Below, piece after piece: positions 59,781-64,000 of a stretch of DNA of 64,000 nucleotides. The first letter of the stretch is position 1. Each line of letters begins with the position of its first letter. The position numbers and the translations under genes were made by a program. The notes beneath the pieces were generated by a model. It saw nothing but the letters and a program-made list of their open reading frames with translations. It did no database searches and was not told the origin of the DNA. The DNA is from Chryseobacterium daeguense DSM 19388 (lineage in GTDB: Bacteria > Bacteroidota > Bacteroidia > Flavobacteriales > Weeksellaceae): contig NZ_AUMT01000003.1 of the NCBI RefSeq assembly GCF_000430825.1, positions 62,001-126,000 on the forward strand, in the 5' to 3' direction.

Positions 59781-61742
59781 TTATTTAGCTTTCATTTTAC
59801 CATTTTTAAATCTCACACTTGCTGTCTGATAATAAGAAATGGTTTGATAGGCCAATTCCTGATTTTTTGTTTTTATTTCTGACAAGGTCTGTTTTTCATT
59901 TCCTGAAACTCCAAACTGTTTTAACCTTTTTCTATCGTCAATCTGTGTGAAGACATTTCCTTTCAGCATTCCCAAAGTTCTGTAATTGCCAATAAAAGCT
60001 CTTTCATCTCCAACTTTCATTTGATTGATGTCTTTTCCGTAAAGACTTGTGTTGTAATTCCAACCGAGATATCCGAATAAAGTCGGCATCAAATCGATCT
60101 GTGAAGTTAAACGATCAATTCTTGTTGGTTGTTGCTGTGGAAGATTATAAATAATTGCAGGAATGTGATGTCTGTCGATATTGATCTCCCACTTCCCGGC
60201 ACTGCTTGCACAATGGTCTGCAACTATAACGAATACGGTATTTTTAAACCAGGGTTTTGTCTTCGCATCCGCAATGAACTTTCCTAAAGCATAATCTGTA
60301 TATTTCACGGCAGCATTTCTATCACCTTGCGGAAGGTCGATCTTTCCTGCTGGGAAAGTGTAAGGTTTGTGGTTGGAAGTGGTCATTACAAACTGAAAAA
60401 ACGGTTTGTTTGCTTTAGCGCTTTTATCAGCGTATTTGATAGATTGATTATAAAGATCTTCATCACAGATTCCCCAGGCATTTTCAAATTTCACTTCGTT
60501 ATCAGGAATTGCAAATCTTTGTGTTTTAATCTCGTCTGCTAAAGGATTACCTCTGTTTCTGTCAACAATATCAAATCCCTGTCCACCAAAAAAGGTATTC
60601 ATATTATCAAAATAACCATCGCCGCCATAAATAAAATAGGGCTGATAATCTTTTGATTTTACAATTGTAGAAACGGAAAATAAATTCTGATTATTAGGTC
60701 TTCTTACGATGCTATTTCCCGGTGTTGGCGGAACAGATAATGTTAAAGCTTCCATCCCGCGAACGGTTCTTGTTCCTGTTGCATACAGATTTGTAAAGAA
60801 AATACTTTCATTCGACAACTTTTCATAGTTGGGCGTAAGATGATCTTTATTGCCAAATTCTGTCAGAAAATCTGCGCTGAAACTTTCTATGGCAATAAGG
60901 ATGAGATTAGGTTTTTGTTCATTATTTCCTATGGTGAGCCTTGATATATCATCATATTTTGCGGTTGTATATTTTTGATTTTCCTGTAAAAGATTCTTCT
61001 TAACTATTGAATAAGCTTCTTTTTCCGATAGTTTCGGGTAGAAGGTTTCATAATCAAGCTCGTTTGATTTGAAGGCAGTTACAAAAGAAAAAGCACCGTT
61101 TTTCCCCAATTCATTTACCACCAAATTATTACTGAAATCCGCCTGCTTGTTTTTCATCACCAAGCCTAAAATAATGGCAATTGCCAAAACCGGAAGTGAA
61201 TAAAATAAACGATTACTGATAGAATTCTTATCAGAAAAAGTGTTTTTGAAGATATTCAGTTTTTTAAATAAAACAAACGTAAGAACAATCAATCCTACCA
61301 AAACAACAGCAATCACAGGTAAAGGATAAGACTGATTGATGTTTTCGACAACTTCATAAGTGTAAATAAGATAATCTACCGCAATGAAATTGAACCTCAC
61401 CCCAAACTCATCCCAAAAAGGTATTTCTGCCAAAAGGCTAAAATAAATAATAATGAAAATCAAGCTTAGATAAAAATAGGTGATGATTTTATCAAACAAA
61501 GATCCGATCCATCTTTTCGGAAAGATCAAAAGATAAAAGGCGTAAAATGCCAAAAATAAAGAACCCATCGTCAGGTCAAATAAGAACCCTGTGAAAAAAG
61601 CCCGCAAAATATGTAGGAAATTAAGCTCAAGATCTTTTAAAGACCAGATCAGTAATATTATCCTAATTACAAATGCCAAAAAAATATATAGACTCAGAAT
61701 ACTAAACAGTGCTGAAAATCTGCCATTGAATAACTTTTTCAT
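59781..61742 (-). CDS. LTA synthase-like membrane sulfatase (phospho-headgroup transferase)
   Basis: A 653-residue membrane enzyme: five hydrophobic helices (about 10-200), then a periplasmic sulfatase/alkaline-phosphatase-fold domain. LILIAIESFSADFLTEFG, the nucleophile Thr in YATGTRTVRGMEALTLS, FIVADHCASS-like VFVIVADHCASSAGKWE and DRHHIPAIIY are the metal-binding and catalytic segments. LtaS-type enzymes cut phosphatidylglycerol, and related PEtN transferases phosphatidylethanolamine, releasing diacylglycerol; which headgroup is used here is not set. It overlaps dgkA by 4 nt (the DAG kinase), which fits DAG release. Confidence 0.87.
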   Translation of the reverse strand: MKKLFNGRFSALFSILSLYIFLAFVIRIILLIWSLKDLELNFLHILRAFFTGFLFDLTMGSLFLAFYAFYLLIFPKRWIGSLFDKIITYFYLSLIFIIIYFSLLAEIPFWDEFGVRFNFIAVDYLIYTYEVVENINQSYPLPVIAVVLVGLIVLTFVLFKKLNIFKNTFSDKNSISNRLFYSLPVLAIAIILGLVMKNKQADFSNNLVVNELGKNGAFSFVTAFKSNELDYETFYPKLSEKEAYSIVKKNLLQENQKYTTAKYDDISRLTIGNNEQKPNLILIAIESFSADFLTEFGNKDHLTPNYEKLSNESIFFTNLYATGTRTVRGMEALTLSVPPTPGNSIVRRPNNQNLFSVSTIVKSKDYQPYFIYGGDGYFDNMNTFFGGQGFDIVDRNRGNPLADEIKTQRFAIPDNEVKFENAWGICDEDLYNQSIKYADKSAKANKPFFQFVMTTSNHKPYTFPAGKIDLPQGDRNAAVKYTDYALGKFIADAKTKPWFKNTVFVIVADHCASSAGKWEINIDRHHIPAIIYNLPQQQPTRIDRLTSQIDLMPTLFGYLGWNYNTSLYGKDINQMKVGDERAFIGNYRTLGMLKGNVFTQIDDRKRLKQFGVSGNEKQTLSEIKTKNQELAYQTISYYQTASVRFKNGKMKAK

Positions 61743-62107
61743 AAGTAAGGATAATAGATTAGAGTGAGTAAAATTAAAACTGAGATCACAGCAAATGTCA
61801 TAGCTCCGGAAGCGATGTCTTTTACAAAACCGATTTTTTTATGATATTCCGGATGAACGAAATCGCAGAGTTTTTCCACTGCAGTATTAAGGCTTTCTGC
61901 CGTGAGAATAAGTCCAAAGCCAAGTATCTGAAACATCCACTCAACTTTTGTGATTTTAAAATAGAAGCCTAAAACAACGAAAACAACCCCGATGAAAGAC
62001 TGTGTCATTATCGAATGTTCCGTTTTCAGCAAAAGAAAAGCACCTTTAAAAGTGTATGTAAGGCTTTTTGCTCTTCCTTTTAAAAAGCCATCATTAACAT
62101 TTTTCAT
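61739..62107 (-). CDS. dgkA: Diacylglycerol kinase (DgkA family)
   Basis: A 122-residue membrane enzyme with three helices. GRAKSLTYTFKGAFLLLKTEHSIMTQSFIGV, then LILTAESLNTAVEKLCDFVHPEYHKKIGFVKDIASGAMTFAVISVLILL carry the DgkA signature (E-x-x-NTA-x-E...KD-x-xSGA). It phosphorylates diacylglycerol (or undecaprenol in some) back to phosphatidic acid. It overlaps the LtaS-like gene by 4 nt. Upstream are a -7 element TAGTTTTG (62201-62208) and the tandem box at 62216; leader about 88 nt with a palindrome at 62181-62198. Confidence 0.92.
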   Translation of the reverse strand: MKNVNDGFLKGRAKSLTYTFKGAFLLLKTEHSIMTQSFIGVVFVVLGFYFKITKVEWMFQILGFGLILTAESLNTAVEKLCDFVHPEYHKKIGFVKDIASGAMTFAVISVLILLTLIYYPYL

Positions 62108-62180
62108 ATCAATGATTTGAAATTTGGGAAGAAATTTTTATTGAAGGTCGTTTTGCACTTATAAGTATAGAAGAACGTTT

Positions 62181-62208
62181 GCATAAATTAAATTATGCAG
62201 CAAAACTA
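62181..62208 (-). promoter_or_regulatory. dgkA promoter -7 element and leader palindrome
   Basis: TAGTTTTG on the minus strand at 62201-62208 (full match to TAnnTTTG), then GCATAA-6 nt-TTATGC (62181-62198) at the predicted transcript start. Confidence 0.5.
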
Positions 62209-62215
62209 AAAGTGA

Positions 62216-62234
62216 ATTTAGAAGAAATTTTGAA
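62216..62234 (-). promoter_or_regulatory. Tandem regulator box, copy 4
   Basis: TTCAAAAT, TTC, TTCTAAAT, 7 nt before the perfect -7 TAGTTTTG of dgkA. It lies just after the kinase stop codon (62237). Confidence 0.75.
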
Positions 62235-62236
62235 TT

Positions 62237-63523
62237 TTACAGTTTTACTGAAAAAATATGCAAATTATTTTCAAATTTATAACTGATCGTCCAATGATGG
62301 AATTTGCAAATCTCACTGATGATGGCTAATCCCAAACCACTTCCGCTATTCTCAGCGGAAAGCTTCGAAAATCTTTTAAATAGAAGATCTGTATTTAATT
62401 TTTCACTTCCGGAATTCGCAACTTCAAATACTGAATTTGTCAATTTCACCGATATTGCTCCGTCACGTGAAGTATGACGAATTGCATTTAAAATTAGGTT
62501 ACTGATAAGAACTTCTGTCAGCCCGCTATTGCCAATCATCTCAACGTCAGAAGAAATATTCTCTACGACGGATATATTTTTTTGCTCAAAATGTTCATTA
62601 AAAATATCCATATTTTGGTGCAATATCTCATCAAACTGAATGCTTTCAGAATTATCGAATTGACTGTTATCTATTTTTGCTAATAACAAAAGATTTTTAT
62701 TAATTCTTGAACTTCTCGTTAAAGCTTTGTTCATTTCCTCGGCAATGTTGTACTGCTTTTCGGTCAGGTTTGCATCTTGAAGTAAAAGATCAAGCTTATT
62801 TTTCAAGATGGCCAACGGAGTCTGTAATTCGTGCGATGCATTTTCAGTAAACTCTTTTTGTGTTTTATACACGGATATATTGTGTGCAATCAATTTTCTT
62901 AGTGATTGGTTTAACTCTTCAAATTCTGTGGTATCTGTCTTGTCAAATTCAATCTGCGTTTGTGTGTTTAAATTAAAATTCTTCAATTGATCAAGTGTCT
63001 CTCTAAATGGCTTCCAGATGGTTTTAGATAATCTTCTATTCAAAATAAACAATCCAGTGACAATTAAAAGAAAAAAGAATAATGTAATAGCACCGATGAT
63101 CATCACAGTACCTTCTGTCTCCTCAATATTGGTCTCTATCGTAAAAAGATATGGTTCATTTTTTATGTAAATAATTTTTTTCAGACATCGGTAGCGCTCA
63201 ATCGTGGCATCAGCAGAAAAAGGTTTGTATTTTTCTGTTGTGAAAATCGAATCTTTTTTTAAATTATTCCCAGGTAATTTTTCAATATTAGTTCCCGGCT
63301 GAATCTGCTTCCAAAGAGCGATACTACGTTGTATTTCTTCTTTAGAAGCATTCATTTTGTTAAATTCGTATCCTGTTTTTTCTGCAACAATCTCATTGTG
63401 CTCATCAAGTTCCTCCTGCCATATTGCATCCACTACAAAATAATAAACAGGGATACTGAAAACGAGAACAATCATTACAAAAATCAAAAAAGGTCTTGTG
63501 GTTTTACTTAAAAGTGGCTTCAT
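62237..63523 (-). CDS. Two-component sensor histidine kinase
   Basis: A 428-residue membrane kinase: TM1 (about 10-30), a periplasmic loop of about 110 residues (EEIQRSIALWKQIQPGTNIEKLPGNN, then ETNIEETEGTVM), TM2 (about 140-160), a linker, then the H-box TENASHELQTPLAILKNKLDLLLQD, N-box LISNLILNAIRHTSRD and G-boxes FEVANSGSEKLN and GSGLGLAIISEICKFHHW. It is of the RprX/CusS/QseC-like type. Its ATG overlaps the regulator stop (ATGA), so both are co-transcribed. The small periplasmic domain may sense cationic peptides, metals or envelope damage. Confidence 0.9.
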   Translation of the reverse strand: MKPLLSKTTRPFLIFVMIVLVFSIPVYYFVVDAIWQEELDEHNEIVAEKTGYEFNKMNASKEEIQRSIALWKQIQPGTNIEKLPGNNLKKDSIFTTEKYKPFSADATIERYRCLKKIIYIKNEPYLFTIETNIEETEGTVMIIGAITLFFFLLIVTGLFILNRRLSKTIWKPFRETLDQLKNFNLNTQTQIEFDKTDTTEFEELNQSLRKLIAHNISVYKTQKEFTENASHELQTPLAILKNKLDLLLQDANLTEKQYNIAEEMNKALTRSSRINKNLLLLAKIDNSQFDNSESIQFDEILHQNMDIFNEHFEQKNISVVENISSDVEMIGNSGLTEVLISNLILNAIRHTSRDGAISVKLTNSVFEVANSGSEKLNTDLLFKRFSKLSAENSGSGLGLAIISEICKFHHWTISYKFENNLHIFSVKL

Positions 63524-64000
63524 AATTTATAGATATTTTCCCATTTATATCCTGTACCATAAACTGTTTTCAAGTAATGGTCACAGCCTGCTTCATATAA
63601 TTTCTTTTTAAGATTCTTGACGTGAGCATAGACAAAATCGTGATTATCCAGCATATCCGCAAAATCACCGGAGAGATGTTCCGCCAATGTACTTTTGGAA
63701 ATTACCTTATTTTTATTGCCGATAAAATAAAGCAGCAAATCAAATTCTTTTTTTGTCAGAATAATTGTTTTATTATTAATAGTAACAGTTTTTGCTAAAA
63801 GATCTATCTGCAATTCATTCTGTGTGATGACATTCGAATTATTGAATTGTTTTCTTCTGATAATTGAATAGATCCTTGCCATCAGTTCTGAAAGGTGAAA
63901 TGGTTTCGTAAGATAATCGTCTGCCCCTAACTGCAAACCTTTTATCTTATCATCCAAAGCATTTTTAGCAGAAATGATAATGACGCCATCCTGTTTATTC
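63520..64000 (-). CDS. OmpR/PhoB-family response regulator (5' part beyond right edge)
   Basis: The last 159 codons of the regulator are in the window. The receiver end is NKQDGVIIISAKNALDDKIKGLQLGADDYLTKPFHLSELMARI (switch Lys in LTKPF); the winged-helix DNA-binding domain is LTKKEFDLLLYFIGNKNKVISKSTLAEHLSGDFADMLDNHDFVYAHVKNLKKKLYEAGCDHYLKTVYGTGYKW. The frame is open to the edge: codons before 63957 belong to the gene. This family binds tandem repeats about 11 bp apart, matching the 11-bp-period boxes at four to five downstream promoters. Confidence 0.9.
   Translation of the reverse strand, partial: NKQDGVIIISAKNALDDKIKGLQLGADDYLTKPFHLSELMARIYSIIRRKQFNNSNVITQNELQIDLLAKTVTINNKTIILTKKEFDLLLYFIGNKNKVISKSTLAEHLSGDFADMLDNHDFVYAHVKNLKKKLYEAGCDHYLKTVYGTGYKWENIYKL

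Noticed and set aside
1..64000. CRISPR array or restriction/defence island
   Set aside because: No regularly spaced repeats with unique spacers, and no cas, REase or methyltransferase genes seen.

Overview
The window is a low-GC chromosomal segment of a Flavobacteriia bacterium, most like Chryseobacterium or a close Weeksellaceae relative. The evidence is a gliding lipoprotein GldD, the Bacteroidetes-type T6SS sheath pair TssB/TssC, tandem M13 peptidases, SusC-less TonB/OMP_b-brl_3 receptors, acidic-tailed surface lipoproteins, and promoters of the Bacteroidetes sigma-A type (TTG, about 19 nt, TAnnTTTG). No tRNA, rRNA, CRISPR array or intact insertion sequence was seen. The genus is an inference from gene content.

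Left part (1-33.8 kb) is mostly housekeeping DNA. It holds an operon ending in a photolyase (cut by the left edge), queG, a rhodanese, a surA-like chaperone, gldD with a PfkB kinase, mutY, a detached tssB-tssC pair, two M13 metallopeptidases, cinA, an HxlR-regulated gene pair, a lipocalin, a LytTR two-component system beside an amidohydrolase and a SIMPL/vWA pair, lipA, an ECF sigma factor and tyrS. The intergenic spaces carry several dispersed hairpin repeats.

Middle part (33.9-46.5 kb) is accessory. Four secreted, tail-fibre-like paralogues lie in tandem on the minus strand; two are intact (one with a peptidase S74 chaperone tip) and two are broken by single-base frameshifts or 5' loss. Each is followed by the same short 3' box. 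A surface lipoprotein, an esterase, an aspartyl-protease/PDZ protein and an L,D-transpeptidase follow, then a C-terminally truncated tyrosine recombinase next to a 23-nt 3' fragment of a tRNA gene with a terminator, the scar of an integrated element.

Right part (46.5-64 kb) is entirely minus-strand and reads as one envelope-defence regulon. An OmpR-type regulator and its sensor kinase (right edge) are followed by dgkA-ltaS-like-PAP2 (lipid/headgroup transfer and recycling), tolC-adaptor-RND efflux, a PepSY-like protein, a TonB receptor-HD-PAP2-EamA operon and a second outer-membrane barrel. Four of these five transcription units are preceded by the same 19-bp tandem box (TTCAAAAT, 3 nt, TTCTAAAT on the coding strand), and the fifth by a degenerate copy. 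Each box lies 6-7 nt upstream of a -7-like element, where the -33 element would be. This is the clearest candidate for an undescribed system in the window.

A second regulatory signal is a pair of identical direct repeats (TTCACCAAGT, 21-bp period). One copy abuts the promoter of the LytS-type kinase and another lies before the SIMPL/vWA operon.
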